From positions 22,724,900 to 22,788,899 of the forward strand of contig OX155963.1 in the NCBI GenBank assembly GCA_944548615.1: a DNA stretch of 64,000 nt, given 5' to 3'. The stretch is from Micropterix aruncella. Taxonomy: Eukaryota > Arthropoda > Insecta > Lepidoptera > Micropterigidae. Positions 1 to 11,034 of this stretch are shown piece after piece. The stretch's first letter is position 1. Every line of letters starts with the position of its first letter. A model generated the notes under the pieces. That model saw only the letters and a program-made list of their open reading frames with translations, was not told the origin of the DNA and made no database searches. The translations under genes were made by a program, and so were the position numbers.

Positions 1-660
1 TATTCAAGTATATATTTTACTTTCCTGGCAAGGAAAGTATTGTGGATGCAGTTCTGTGTGTCTGCCTGTCTGACTGACTGTCTCTCTGTCTGTATTCTTC
101 CACGAAAGCGCCCGTCCGATTGAGCTGAAATTTGGCATGCAGGAATCATTTGGTCAGGCAAGAGTTGAAAAGATTGTGGTTTGAAATCAGCCCATCAGGG
201 GGCCCCTAGTTATATATCCATCTCGAAACATTGGACTTAGAAACTTGAAATTCGGTACACAGATGCCTCGTTGTGCCAAAATCACATTGCGAAATTTTGG
301 TTGATATTAAAATCATAATATTTTATGTTGTATTTAGTCGTAAATATATCAGATATAAATAATCGTCATATTTATAGTGGTCAATATTTTAAGTCGTAAT
401 ATTTAAAGTCTGCCATACATTCATTATTTAGAAAGGTCCCTAAAATTGGCAACGCTTGCGATGCGTGGATCGTTCGAAATTCGAATTCGAAGGCTAACGG
501 AGACCCGCGTTTGCAATTTGATTTTGTCAATTGAATGAGATGACGCGCGTTCGAAATTCAAATTTTCATTGCTTTGCGTCGCATATTAACTAGAATTTTC
601 GGAATAAATATTCTGATGAAATAAGTTCCTGGCTTCTTGCCGGGAAAGTATTGGGGCGAC
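1..660 (+). repeat. Dispersed repeat family A, copy 1
   Basis: This non-coding repeat is recognised because long stretches recur in this window at 43770-44330 and, split by a Helitron, around 29275-31340. Shared landmarks are a GGAAAGTATTG-type start, a segment reading 'gattgagctgaaatttggc', 'aagagttgaaaagattgtgg', and a later 'ttgaaattcggtacacag'. The class is uncertain. The style resembles insect Helitron or MITE-like repeats, but no terminus was identified. Confidence 0.6.
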
Positions 661-1084
661 AAAAGCGTTTTTTTTAGTATGTACATACTATTTCCGTTTT
701 GATACAAAATCGGTTTGGTAGCCAGGTCAAATTTTTCACTGCAGCGAAAATGAGTAATGAAGCGATGGCAACGGATCGACTTAATTCAGATAGCTTACAC
801 ATGTAATATTCTAGCTAATATGGAAATTATATCCAGAGATTGCTGTGGTACACGCAATCTCTGGGTATAACTTTCGAAATAGAGAGACGTAAATTTTGGG
901 GTACCTATGCATTCTTTGCTGGCCGTACAAACGCATTCCTGCACGAATCTAGATAACCGATCGAGGTGTGTTTGAAACGCGGTTTGATAGGCTCTATATG
1001 AAACGGTATTGGCTACAGCAACAATAATAAAAATTTTATAAATGTTGAAATTTGCATTTTTTTATCTCTGTACGGAAAAAATCC
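661..1084. other. Unassigned non-coding stretch
   Basis: No ORF or recognisable repeat end was found. The sequence is AT-rich with a T-run near 670, and it contains an imperfect inverted pair, 'ccagagattgctgtgg' / 'cacgcaatctctggg', near 830-868. Confidence 0.4.
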
Positions 1085-2500
1085 ACCTTAATGTCTAACG
1101 ACAGCTGGGCGGAGTCGACTACAACGGGTGAACCCGTCACTCCAGGCTGGTATGACGATATGTGATCGTTCATTCAGCCGTGGGATGAGCGTTACTTTAG
1201 TACGGTACAAACCTAGATTCCAGCAATTTCACGAGCCCGTCAGAGGCCAACGCCGGCCAAGCCGCGCCCCTTAGCTACTAGTTTTGGAAGGATATCTCCG
1301 TCTGGAATTAGCCATCAGGATATCTCCGACCTACCTGATGGTCACGGGTCCGAAGTCACTTGCGCGACCTCTACCTGTGGTATGTTCAGCGGTGATTCAG
1401 TTTGAATCTATCGCGGACTAAGGCATCTTTGGGCCGGCTCTGATTTCAGGATCAGGTAGACTAATGGTAATTTCAAGAGTGGTTGACGACAGGTGAACAT
1501 CCACCATCGCTGCTTAGGAGACAACTTGGGTTGTCGACTACAGCGGGTGATCCCGTCACCTCAGGAAGTTTTAACGATTAGTCGTTCTATCTCCCTGGAG
1601 TGAGCGCAGAAGACATGAGGACAAAACAGTCCACCGTCTAGCTCCGCCACAAGCCCGTAAGAGGCCAACGCCTTAACCGTGAGATAGCCAGGAATGTTAC
1701 CCGGCGGGCCGACACTCACGCCCTTACTTCCAATTGTGACCAGATTGCTCCGGTCTCTCGATTGGTTACGAGTTCGAGGTCGCTTGCGCGGTCCCCTTCC
1801 TTACGAAGCGGTGAAACGGTGTATACCGAATCTATCGCGGACCGCAGCGTCCTTTGCCCGGCTGTTCACCCAGGATCGGATGGCCGATGGTCATTTCAAG
1901 AGCATTCGCCGTAAGGTCCGTAACCACCCCCGCTCTATATGAAACAGTACTGCTTCCAGACTCCCCCGACTATTAGTCAGAGTGCACAGTCGATTGGCTT
2001 ACGCCGCACGGTGCGCAGACCGTCCAGGAGCGCCATAAGGTTGATTCCTAGGGGAAACTGACCGTAAGGCCAGAGTCCTACCCAGGCTCGCATTTCATGC
2101 GTGGAGGCCGTCGGATAGGTGTTGACCCGTGAGTGTGACCAACCCTGAACAGAATGGGTCTTCGTGGATAACTCAGCAAGGGCCCACTAACTCCCTTAGG
2201 AGACAGTATATTTCCATAGTCTCCAGACTCCTTCAGCAATCAGTGCACAACCGAGTGGCGTCGCTGAACGGTGCGCAAACCGTCCAGTATCGCCGGGAGG
2301 CACTATCATCAGGAGAAACCAATCCACCAGCCGTGAGACCTGAGACGCGAGAGTCTAACCCGGGGTAGCCTTCCACACGAGGAGGCTTCTGAATAGGAGT
2401 TAAATCGTGAGTTGGGCCAATCCGAGAACAAAATGGATCTTATGGCTACACGAAACCATTCACTACCAATGCCGATGTCTAACGACAATTTTCTTACAGG
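1085..2500 (-). repeat. GC-rich dispersed repeat family B, copy 1
   Basis: This is a GC-rich non-coding repeat in an AT-rich setting. It matches, in opposite orientation, 31347-32690, and in the same orientation 10320-10840 and the split copy at 24240-24627 plus 27457-27590. It is internally repetitive: the motif 'cccgtcac(t/c)(c/t)cagg' occurs at ~1134 and ~1554, and 'ggtgcgca(g/a)accgtccag' at ~2010 and ~2270. ORFs inside it are not conserved between copies, so I treat none as genes. Its superfamily is not recognised. Confidence 0.7.
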
Positions 2501-2520
2501 CGGCCGGCTTATTTTATAAC

Positions 2521-2592
2521 ATCGCGTGGTAGTACTCGGGCGGTCACCCATCCAAGCACCGACCACGCCCGACGCTGCTTAACTTTGGTGAT
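2521..2592 (-). pseudogene. 5S rRNA-derived segment (internal promoter region)
   Basis: Read on the minus strand, this stretch matches the middle and 3' part of insect 5S rRNA: GATCACC, then AAGTTAAGCAGCGTCGGGCG (box A region), GGTCGGTGCTTGGATGGGTG (intermediate element) and ACCGCCCGAGTACTACC (box C region). The first ~40 nt of 5S are missing, so it is not a functional rRNA gene. It abuts repeat family B with the same polarity, as in 5S-headed (SINE3-type) retroposons. Alternatively it is an unrelated 5S fragment that landed next to the repeat. Confidence 0.75.
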
Positions 2593-2701
2593 CTAACGGC
2601 AACTAGTGTTTCCACGTCCAAATCAATTTTTTTCAAGAATTTCGGCATTAATAAAAAATATAAACGGAATCAAAATAAACGGCAAGAGCGGCTCGATAAG
2701 G

Positions 2702-2902
2702 ATGCAAAAAGCCCACAAAGACCAGCTCAGAGCGATCGAGAGAATTGCGGGAGATCCCGTAGTGCTTGTGCCCTCTGCTATCCTCGGTTTGTGCGAGTTA
2801 TTAGTAAATAAAATAAATGAATTCGAAACAATGACTTGTAATTCTTCGACTAAGAAGAAATTGTTAGGAATTCTCCAACTAATAGGGACCGAAAATCTGT
2901 AA
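2702..2902 (+). CDS. Hypothetical small ORF (66 aa), unrecognised
   Basis: This short open frame starts at an ATG and ends with TAA. The frame stays open upstream to about 2606 without another ATG. The predicted product is basic at the N-terminus (MQKAHKDQLR), with a hydrophobic middle (VVLVPSAILGLCELLV) and a lysine-rich C-terminal third. I do not recognise a family. A pyrimidine-rich stretch ending in TTTCAAG near 2625-2636 could be a splice acceptor, so it might be the last exon of something larger. It sits directly beside the 5S-derived segment, so it may instead be transposon-derived or chance coding. Confidence 0.2.
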   Translation: MQKAHKDQLRAIERIAGDPVVLVPSAILGLCELLVNKINEFETMTCNSSTKKKLLGILQLIGTENL

Positions 2903-3136
2903 GGTTTTTACGTTTTTGCGACTTACAGAACAAAATTACAACAAGGCTTCATCAGAGTACACCAAAATTACACCAGACTTAGTCTCGCGTAACAGGCCTC
3001 GCAATAGCTCACGAGAGTCAGCGCAGCGCTTCCCTGCCTGCTCTGCTGTCCGGCTCGCTTGCCAAACGGTTGCTGTGGGAAATCAGGAGCAAAAGTATAT
3101 GGCGTAAAAATATTTCTTTAAAAATTCGACAAAAAG

Positions 3137-3640
3137 TTATTTTCTCGACCTATTTTTTTTTTTTTGAAACGTGCGAATTTCTTTGAAAGTATTATTTTTC
3201 AAAGTACGGACTTTATGCCAGTTGGATATTTTTTGAAACATGCCTACTATCTTTTCTGGATATACGACATATTCTGGACATTTTATATTTTTAAACCCGA
3301 TATTTTTGAAAAAACGATATCTTATGGACGATATTTTATTTAAAAATATTATTATTATATAAAGAATATTAAAAGTACGATACTTCATAAAAGTACGAAA
3401 TAGAAGTACGATAGTTATTGAACTCATGAAGTCATAGAAGTAAGTTATTTTCGAAAATCCGGTATTTTCTGATAGCACGATAGCTTCGGAAAATACGACA
3501 TTTTTCAAAAGTGCGATAACATAAAATGTTAAATTTACAAAAAGGATGATATTTACTGAAAGCAGGATATTTAGAAATAGCGATAATTCTGGAAAGTATG
3601 GTATTTTATGAAAGTACGATATTTTCCGCACTTTCACCTG
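3137..3640. repeat. AT-rich degenerate tandem array
   Basis: Diverged short units are built on 'gaaagtacgatattttctg' and recur throughout, for example near 3380, 3400, 3475, 3500 and 3610. The long minus-strand open frame here is a by-product of the repeat and not a gene. Confidence 0.6.
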
Positions 3641-4035
3641 GACTTGTCCCGTCTAACCCTACTCGTTACGTACCTCCGTCCGGACTTGCCCAACGTACCC
3701 CCTAATAAGTACATTCCGTACCTGGCTTACTCGGGCTTTCCCTACTTATTCTGCACTGACTTGCTCGGACTTACCCTACTCATTTCACGCCTCCTCCCAG
3801 ACTTGCGTTCTCTTACCCTGATAATTCTGCAGATCCACCCGCGCTTGACCCTATTTACCCTACTAATTCCTCACCTGACTTGCCCAGACTTACCTATTTA
3901 TTCCTCACCTGACTAGCCCGGACTTACCCTACTAATTAAGCACCTCCACTCGCACTTGACCCAACTTCCCTACTCATTCCTCACCTGACTTGCCCGGAAT
4001 TAACCTACTCATTCCACACCTCTTCCCGTTTTGCC
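3641..4035. repeat. CT-rich minisatellite, ~35-bp unit
   Basis: About eleven degenerate units of roughly 34-37 bp are built on 'cctactcattcctcacctg' followed by 'acttgcccggactta'. The last units (3860-4020) are the most regular. The array directly follows the AT-rich array. The plus-strand open frame across it is a repeat artefact. Confidence 0.75.
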
Positions 4036-4064
4036 CTGGTCTTACGATAAAAATCAAATCCACT

Positions 4065-4138
4065 CCATCCAATTAAAGTTTATATTGTCAAATGCACAAC
4101 ATCCATCCAATTAAAATTTATATTGTCAAATAATATAT
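4065..4138. repeat. 38-bp tandem duplication
   Basis: 'ccatccaattaaa(g/a)tttat' followed by 'attgtcaaat' occurs at 4065 and again at 4103. Confidence 0.7.
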
Positions 4139-4248
4139 AATATTTTATGTAATTGCATCTGTAGTTTATAAATCAAAACAAAACTAATACCAGTCAAGTG
4201 GGACGAGATTCAGTCGGTACTTATACTAAGAAATACGTTATCAGTATA

Positions 4249-4690
4249 AAAAAACAAGTACATATAAACAGAATAATAAACACGACTGCTGTTACAGAAA
4301 GTGAACTATTGTATTTATAATTTTATTTATTACGTTTTTTTTATGAAATAATCATGTTTTATATGTTTATCCAATTACTAAAGACACATGTATATTTTCG
4401 AAATTTACTCAATCGGACCTTTCATTTGACACCAAACACGATATATTTATATTAATTTATTGACATTTGGACGTTTGCACATTTAGACAACTACTTACTT
4501 GATATTTGGACAGTTAAGGACCCCTATGACAGTCGGTATAACATAACAATGCTAACAATACCACACACTTCTAAATCAGTTTAAGCGTTTAGAAGTTATG
4601 GTGGAATAAAAAAACGGAAAATATACATAGATGAACCTTGAATACTCCTTTTTTGTTGGAAAATGGTGTAAAAAATATTTATGTCGAATA
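4249..4690 (+). repeat. Dispersed repeat family C, copy 1
   Basis: Colinear with 48080-48460 and, for its last third, with 33183-33345. Shared blocks are 'acacgactg(c/g)(t/c)gttaca', 'gaactattgta', 'tttattgacattt(g/a)gac', 'ctaacaataccacacacttc' and 'ggtggaataaa'. It is non-coding and its class is unknown. Confidence 0.65.
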
Positions 4691-5398
4691 AAAAAAGAGC
4701 ATTGGCAGTCCTATATTATGGTTTTTTAGCAAGCAAATTATATAATCTTAGATTGTGGATTGTGGATTTTCGAACATGAAACTTTGGTTATTTTTTAAAC
4801 ATCATATCCAAAAAAATAATAACTAAAAATATATCGATATAATGGTTTTATTTGTATGCAAAGTTAGTAGCAATTTAATTCGTTTCGACTACGTTGCACA
4901 GCTATCCCTTGTGCGGTGTTGTGTTTAATTCAGTATAATTGAAGGACCTCTCCCCGAGGCAGTTTTACTAATTATGAAGGTACCCAAACAGCAAAGCACA
5001 CACCTTTGGCTTTTTAATCACGCTCCTTTGCATGTCAATTAAGGCAGGACAATAAAACCTTAATTAGTCGTATATAATTGGGTATAAGGCGGAAATGGGC
5101 GCATCCACGAAATCTCGTCAAGTCCACTTGGACAATAAGCTGAAAAAGATGGCGGTTCTAAATGCTAAGTAGATTATTTGCCTACTTATCTTTATGATAT
5201 TGCAAAAGACTATTATTTAAAATGAATATTGTCATTTTCGCAAGGGATCTGGCGGCCAGGTAGCAATCGGTTGAAATCGGCCATCCTATAAATAACAGCA
5301 TGTTTTCTTTCTTTCTTTCTTTCTCGATTTTTACGTATATGAAAAGAGAAAAAAGTTATACATAATGGAATGTGTTTTCCACAAGGAAGGGTCCCATG
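4691..5398. other. Unassigned AT-rich stretch
   Basis: No gene or repeat end is recognised. It contains a short (CTTT)n microsatellite at about 5305-5325. Confidence 0.4.
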
Positions 5399-5590
5399 TA
5401 TTATTTATTTAAGTTATAATTAATGTACAAAAAAAGACAAGGACATGCAGATGGTTGTACAAACAAACATAAATGATAGGTAAGCGATAAAGATAGCTCT
5501 ATCTATATAGTTATACTAGCATATCCAAAGTGAAGCGAAATCGCACAACTAACTAGAAATAGAAGGTCTGTATCTGGCTGTCCTATATGT
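5399..5590 (-). repeat. Dispersed retroelement-like tail, family D copy 1
   Basis: Starts with a TTATTTATTTA tract, which would be an A-rich 3' tail on the minus strand. It then shares 'acaaggacatgca', 'agctct', 'tatac/tatgctagcatatcc' and 'gcgaaatcgcacaac' with 42420-42640, and its first half with 63410-63560. It is probably the 3' end of a SINE or LINE on the minus strand. Confidence 0.55.
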
Positions 5591-5639
5591 TCTATTTATA
5601 TAAAGGATATTCGTTAATTTATATGATGTTTATAACATA

Positions 5640-6417
5640 CTGGCTGTTGCCCGTGGCTTCGCTTCGCGTAAAGTGTCGAATCGATTTGTTAATTAAGGTA
5701 GGGTGGCGTTTATTTGCCTTATCAGATGCTATCTATGCTATAGATGCTATATATAGTGCAAGACGTCCCCCCCCCCCCCCCCCCAGATGCACGCTACCTA
5801 TCTCCGCGCCGTCTTCCGCTGAACGCTGACCTTGCTGGGCCAGCAGCCGCCGCCGCCTGCTAGTTATTTCGAGGTGCTTGCACGCGGTACTAACTTCATG
5901 ATATCTCTATAACTAGTACCTAAAAACTTACTATATGGCTAATTTTATATCTATTTAACACCCGTGATAATAGAAAACTTTTATTTTGATAAGAATTCTT
6001 ATTTTATTGCTTGCTTAAAAAACACTGCCTACTTATTTTTCTTATTTTTTGAGAAATAAAACAGTTGTTGTAACATAAATATAAAAGTTAGATATATGCC
6101 GTCGCCAATTTTTTTATAGATCTCTTTGAGGCCCATGTTTTCTCCACATATATTGTTTTCACATATATCAAACCGTTTCGTCAGCGTACGCCGATAAGAT
6201 AACTCATCAGCTCATTTTTCTTCGACTTGATTTACTAATATCGTGATTTCGTGTTGAAAAGACATATTTATCGCAATAAAATGTAGCCGACAATAGAGCT
6301 TTCTATTATTGAAAGATTTTTTTTTAATCAGTTGAGTAGTTTCAGAGATTAGACCTACATACAAACTTACAAATTTACAAACCTACAAACATTACTTATT
6401 TATAATATTAGTATAGA
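5640..6417 (-). mobile_element. Non-autonomous Helitron (Lep1-like)
   Basis: On the minus strand the element begins TCTATACTAATATTATAAA at 6417, preceded by A. It ends near 5640 with a GC-rich 'gaagccacgggcaacagcc' segment and CCAG, a likely one-base variant of the CTAG end, followed by T. Insertion between A and T without target duplication is the Helitron signature. No Rep/helicase ORF is present. An 18-bp C-run lies at ~5767-5784. Related copies are at 13473-13907, 33402-33660 and 56451-57866. Confidence 0.75.
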
Positions 6418-8310
6418 TGGTAAGTCAGTAACCAAATCAATACACTGTATCCTCACAAACACCTTCTTACATTATCACGCACACTTGCACACACCTTGAT
6501 ACCGATTCACTCGGTATATAATTTTCAATTACTTTTAAACCTTTCATTATTTGTTTTCTTATATTTAATGTTTTCTCTGCTATTTATTTATTTTCTACAT
6601 GTCGACATTGTTGTAGATAGATAGAAATTCTTTATTGCACTTTTTTTTAAACGTACAGAAGCCGGAATTATTGCCTAAAATACAATCTTACAGCCAATCT
6701 TCGTGGAAGTGGAAGAATTTAGGTGCTAATAGATAAAACAAACAAACAAACGTCTTACTGTTTAAAGAGCAAAATTTTGAATAACTAACATAATACCTCG
6801 AAATTTGACACAGAAATTAGAATAAAAAAATAGGAACATGTAATTAGACACTTTATAATGCTGTATATTTCTAAAAATTAAATTAAAACCAATTATTTAA
6901 TGGGAAATGTGTCAAAGGGCATGTGAAGGTGGACCCCTTAGTGGGCGAAAACGTATCTACTACAAATATCCGTGAAATTCATTTTATGGGCATTCTGCCT
7001 GGGGCCACACTGCGATGTCACGTACTTAATTTGGACTCAAGTCCCCTCAGGGGGATTGGCAAATGTAATATTATCGTGACAGTATTAACAGGCGCCATTC
7101 AGTAACATTAAGCAGCCTATTTTCGTCTTCTCAATTGCCATGTATTCCAAGAAAGCCGTTGATCAATATTAAAATCTTCTCCTGATTAGCGGGTTGTCTG
7201 AAGAAGGATGTGGTCTTCTGAACAAACCACTGGTGCGGGGTATTAAGGGAACGGTTCTGTGCTTCTGCCTTATTTTTTAAAACTTCGTTGACACAGAAAA
7301 TACACCTTCCAAAGTTCTGAAAATAATTTAGAATAGAAAATTAATGATAATTGATAATTGATAATGATAATACTCCATATTTCGAAAATACTATACGTTA
7401 TTTCGAAACACTTTTGAATTCACATAGTAAATTATTATATTAAATATGGCCAGAGTATTAAAGATTTTTGTCCAGAAATCAGAAGTAGAAGCAGCAGAGA
7501 GCAGAGAGAGAAGAAATTTGCCCAGAGTAATGAGATGATAAGAAGTAATGAGAGGCCTTACATAGGTACTTGTTTTTTTATTATTTTGTTCCTTTAAGTC
7601 ACTAAAATGTCTTTAATCTTACAATATTTTGGTAGCGATATTTCAAACCTTCCCAACATTTCATTTTCCGACGTTTCGACAAAGTTGTTTTTGCCATCTT
7701 TACCGGGATTGTAAGAGTGCGACTGTCGAATACGCTACGTGTTGACACTCCGCGTTTATTTTGGGGTGGGTAGTTCAATTTCTACCGCCACCACGCCAGC
7801 TGACTCGCGAGGAGTATTTTGGCGCGAACTTTAAAAATCGTCTGTGCGAAAATTCTATGTCTTCTGCTTAACGTTCCTGCTTCGCATTTGTTTGCATACC
7901 TTGGCTACAAAATATTTAACATGTTACCAACTTCTATAATACAAATTGAAGGTGTAGTTTCAGACACATATTTAATGAAATCTTGACAAACTTTACCGAT
8001 ATGTATATCTAATAATGCCAAGCAAAACCTAATAAAAAGTGTATTTTACTCGTATAATATAATAATGGTTGACTGTATGATATCGCTATAGCGATAAGTC
8101 CGCGATTTGTGCATACATTTGTTTTTTTATGAAACCAGTGTAATATTCATTATGTTTTTATAGCACAATAAAGTTATTCTATTATATTACATTATATAAT
8201 ACATTCAAGGTAAATAGAAAATAAAAAATAATGTGACATTTTTTTTGCAAATTCATTTCACCCTTATGTAAAATGTCTAGGTTATCCTAACGTAAAGTTT
8301 AGATAAAGTG
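6418..8310. other. Non-coding stretch (possible receptor intron)
   Basis: There is no recognisable exon. If the receptor gene continues leftwards on the minus strand, this is its first intron. It contains a short conserved block around 6920-7105 that is open for 60 codons in both duplicate copies, but that is uninformative because the copies are near-identical throughout. Confidence 0.4.
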
Positions 8311-8316
8311 ACTTAC

Positions 8317-8585
8317 GTATTTGGCACATTCCTCATGGCCTTATGCCGCAAAAAGATGATGACTAATGTCCCATTCCCGACTACTCCAACCACGAAGATG
8401 ATGAAGAAAAGTAATGGCACTATGTACGTTTCAGGTCTTTCGGAGTAAGGCTGGTAGTCATTCACAACGTAGTCACTATCGTTCGCTATATTGTTTATAT
8501 TAACCACAGAACTATTAAAATTTGATGAGCTATTTAGGAAAGACGTCAGATCGCGAGAATAAGTCATATTTTCAACTTCTGCCAT
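8317..8585 (-). CDS. First coding exon of CCHamide-receptor-like GPCR (copy 1)
   Basis: This exon encodes 89 residues plus two bases of the next codon. The start ATG at 8585-8583 opens MAEVENMTYS. An N-terminal extracellular region follows with several N-x-S/T sites (NMT, NSS, NDS). From about residue 50 the sequence reads SERPETYIVPLLFF, and then a hydrophobic TM1 carries the family-A signature GNGTLV and the loop motif LRHKAMRNVPN. The exon ends at AATAC, immediately followed by a strong donor GTAAGT, so the next exon should begin with the usual YILSLALADL-type TM2 region. Insect CCHamide receptors carry the same RPETYIVP and RHxxMRNxPNT motifs. Bombesin-type or other peptide receptors are the alternative. 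No downstream exon lies between this point and position 1, so the gene is partial here. Confidence 0.7.
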
Positions 8586-8984
8586 CGTTATATCGATGAA
8601 TTTGTGAATCAATCCACTGGAGCACTTCACGAAGTCACTTCAAAGCACTTACAAATGGCAGCTCTCCATAATATGCAATTGTGGTCTGCAAATAAAGAGA
8701 AATATATTCATTATTGCATTATTCAAATCAAACAGCATATCATTACTTTATCGATCAGTGATACGATGTGGATTTCGGGCACATATCCAGAGGTTTCATT
8801 TCATTGTACGGGCAAATTCAAGTTGGGTGGGTGCCGTGCGCGCTGTTTCAATACACTCCCCCCCCCCCCCTCCAACCTAACTTGATTCGTGCCTGGTGAA
8901 CATATGTACATAGGTTGTTAAAACAAATTAACTGATATGAAACGTGAATTAAGCAACTAAAAAGTGATATTATTAGTTGTGCAA
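8586..8984. other. Upstream of receptor exon; C-run-bearing repeat
   Basis: Holds the putative 5' leader of the receptor and, near 8855-8870, a C-run flanked by 'ccaacctaacttgattcgtg'. Copy 2 has an extra ~46 bp at ~16297-16342, starting GGGGGGATAG. Confidence 0.4.
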
Positions 8985-9460
8985 CTACTTGCATTATTTC
9001 TTTGTACAGAGAAAGCAAATTCATGCAGATGTCAATCAACTCTTCGGTTTTAGATTTCTTCGATCAGATTTTGAGGAACCCATTTTCTTCACTTCTTTTT
9101 TTTTTCATTGCATGCAATCTGTTCTACAAGCTCTTTTTGAGTTTGACATAGATTTTCATCCAGTAAAACGTTGAGTTCTTCGTTTTCAAATTTTATTACT
9201 GCACCTCAAATTTTATTACTGAATCGTCCTCAGGACTAAAATTGCCATCACGAAATCTTGCAAACCACTTCCTTGCAGCTGATTGACTCACAGAATGTTC
9301 ACCCAAAATCAAATTAATCAATTCCATTGTTTGAGAAGCAATTTTCTTTATTTGAAAACAGAATAAAATACGATGTCGTAAATTTTGCATATCGGCATTC
9401 AACTCTTAAAATTGATGCACAAACGGAACGTCAGTTTATAAATGACTGAAACTTATGTCA
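8985..9460 (-). pseudogene. mariner transposase remnant, internally deleted (copy 1)
   Basis: The minus-strand frame 9402-9196 carries the mariner N-terminal helix-turn-helix region, ending in SAARKWFARFRDGNF and SPEDD. The equivalent part of copy 2 continues with the catalytic core (16530-17400). In copy 1 about 0.6 kb, including the DNARPH and SDYHL motifs, is missing, and the sequence jumps from 'gttgtgcaa' to 'ttatttctttgtacag'. Non-functional. Family Tc1/mariner, DD34D type. Confidence 0.75.
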
Positions 9461-10319
9461 TAAAAATAGCAAAGACTAAGCTATATATCCAAAATGGCGG
9501 GCGATTTGGAAGCATTCAAGGTTTTATTTTAATGCAATGAATTTCAGAGCCGAGTTTCTACTTACACACCTAACTATTATGATGCCACAAAAAAATATTA
9601 TGATACACTTGAATATATTTCCTAACTCACTTAGGAAAAATCGATAAATTAACGCATTGACGCTTCACTGAGCAATAAAAATATATCTGCAAATCAAATG
9701 AAATTTATTTACTTATTTAACATAATTAATATATAATATATAGCATATACCTACTGTATATTTACACTTATTAATATATAATAAATAGCATGTATGTACT
9801 GTGTACTAATAGCTACACCTTAATGCAACATGTTATTGCAACTAAAGAACAAATTTAAAGTAATACTCTAAAAGCCATTATTTTCTACTCTATTTAAAGT
9901 CGAAGAGGCAATTCCGTCTTTAAATACCGCCAAGCTAAAGTACTCCTCTGCAAAACGCTAAAAATGGTAATTTCCGGCTGCAGAATGTTTAATATTTTGA
10001 GCATCCTATGCACCGGCTTATCAATTATAATGTTTCTGCGGTCGCTGTATAAGTTAACTTTTCTAGTATGTAGGTAGATGAATATATTTTTTAATAATGT
10101 CATAGGCAAATATAGTGACTACAATACGCCTACGCAATTCAATGGTATTTTAGCCCATCGCTCATAAAATAAAGTTGGATGGATATAAATACGGACCACA
10201 AAAGAAGTATATTGGTGGATACACCATTTACCATTTATGAACAGAAAACGGGAACAGACAAGATGATAGTCCACGAACGATTTCACAACTATAAAATAGG
10301 TGTCACACTTTCGAGGTGT
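9461..10319. other. Non-coding stretch in duplicated segment
   Basis: AT-rich, with no coding family recognised. Direct copies of 'ttaatatataataaatagcat'-like sequence occur near 9725 and 9775. The same sequence is at 23421-24239. Confidence 0.4.
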
Positions 10320-10840
10320 CAGCAACAACGGACGGACCCATCACCCCAGGATGTTATAACGATATGTAATCGTTCTTTCAACCTGGAGTGAGCGTAGAGA
10401 GGGACAACGCCGTCCACTGTCTAGCTACGCCAACTCGCCCGTCAGAATCCAACACCTTACGAGAGGTACTGGAAAGTACCCAGCTGGCTGCCTCCTTCCT
10501 GACTGTCAGATTTGGATGGATTTCCCCGTCCCCCGGTCTGGTCAGGGGTTCGAGGTCGCTGGCGAGGCCTTTGACTGGCGTAAGCGATTATTTAATAGAA
10601 GCGCCCTTTACCTGCTATATAGTCACTCGAGATCGGATGGCCAACGGATCTATTCAAGGGTTGATGACGTCAGATCGACGACTACTCTCTGCTGTCTAAG
10701 GAAACATAAGTATTCAGACCTCCCTGGTTATTAGCCGGCTGGGCATTCAATATCTATCAAACCGGATGGTGCACCAACCGCCCAGTTCCGCCGGAGGCTT
10801 TAGCCAAATCGGCGATGTTCTGATCCTAACCTCCTTTAAC
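10320..10840 (-). repeat. GC-rich repeat family B, partial copy (hAT-empty site)
   Basis: Same orientation and sequence landmarks as 1085-2500, for example 'cccatcaccccaggatg', 'aactcgcccgtcagaatcc' and 'ggatggtgcaccaaccgcc'. The intact GTCTAAGG at 10694-10701 is the uninterrupted target of the hAT element found in copy 2. Confidence 0.7.
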
Positions 10841-11034
10841 TGCAGGATTATAGCCGTGGTACTACACTGTTTGCAATGACTGAACACTTTTTTTAAAACT
10901 AATACTTGCTTGGCTAAACAGAGCAGACTACGAATAATTACAGTAAATGAAAACTTAACCTAATTTTAATTATTGATTTATCACAACAAACTGTTATTTT
11001 TTTCCTTACGTGTAGGTACTCACTTATTATGTGT

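Noticed and set aside
2521..2592. A functional 5S rRNA gene
   Set aside because: The first ~40 nt are missing, and the ends continue into repeats with no terminator T-run at the expected place.
3137..3637. 166-codon minus-strand ORF that looks like a membrane protein
   Set aside because: It lies wholly inside a degenerate AT-rich tandem array. The Phe/Ile/Tyr-rich translation reflects the repeat unit.
10388..10734. Overlapping plus ORFs of 72-103 codons in GC-rich repeat B (also at 24322-24821 and 1694-2368)
   Set aside because: High GC reduces stop frequency. The frames are not preserved between family copies and end at different places.
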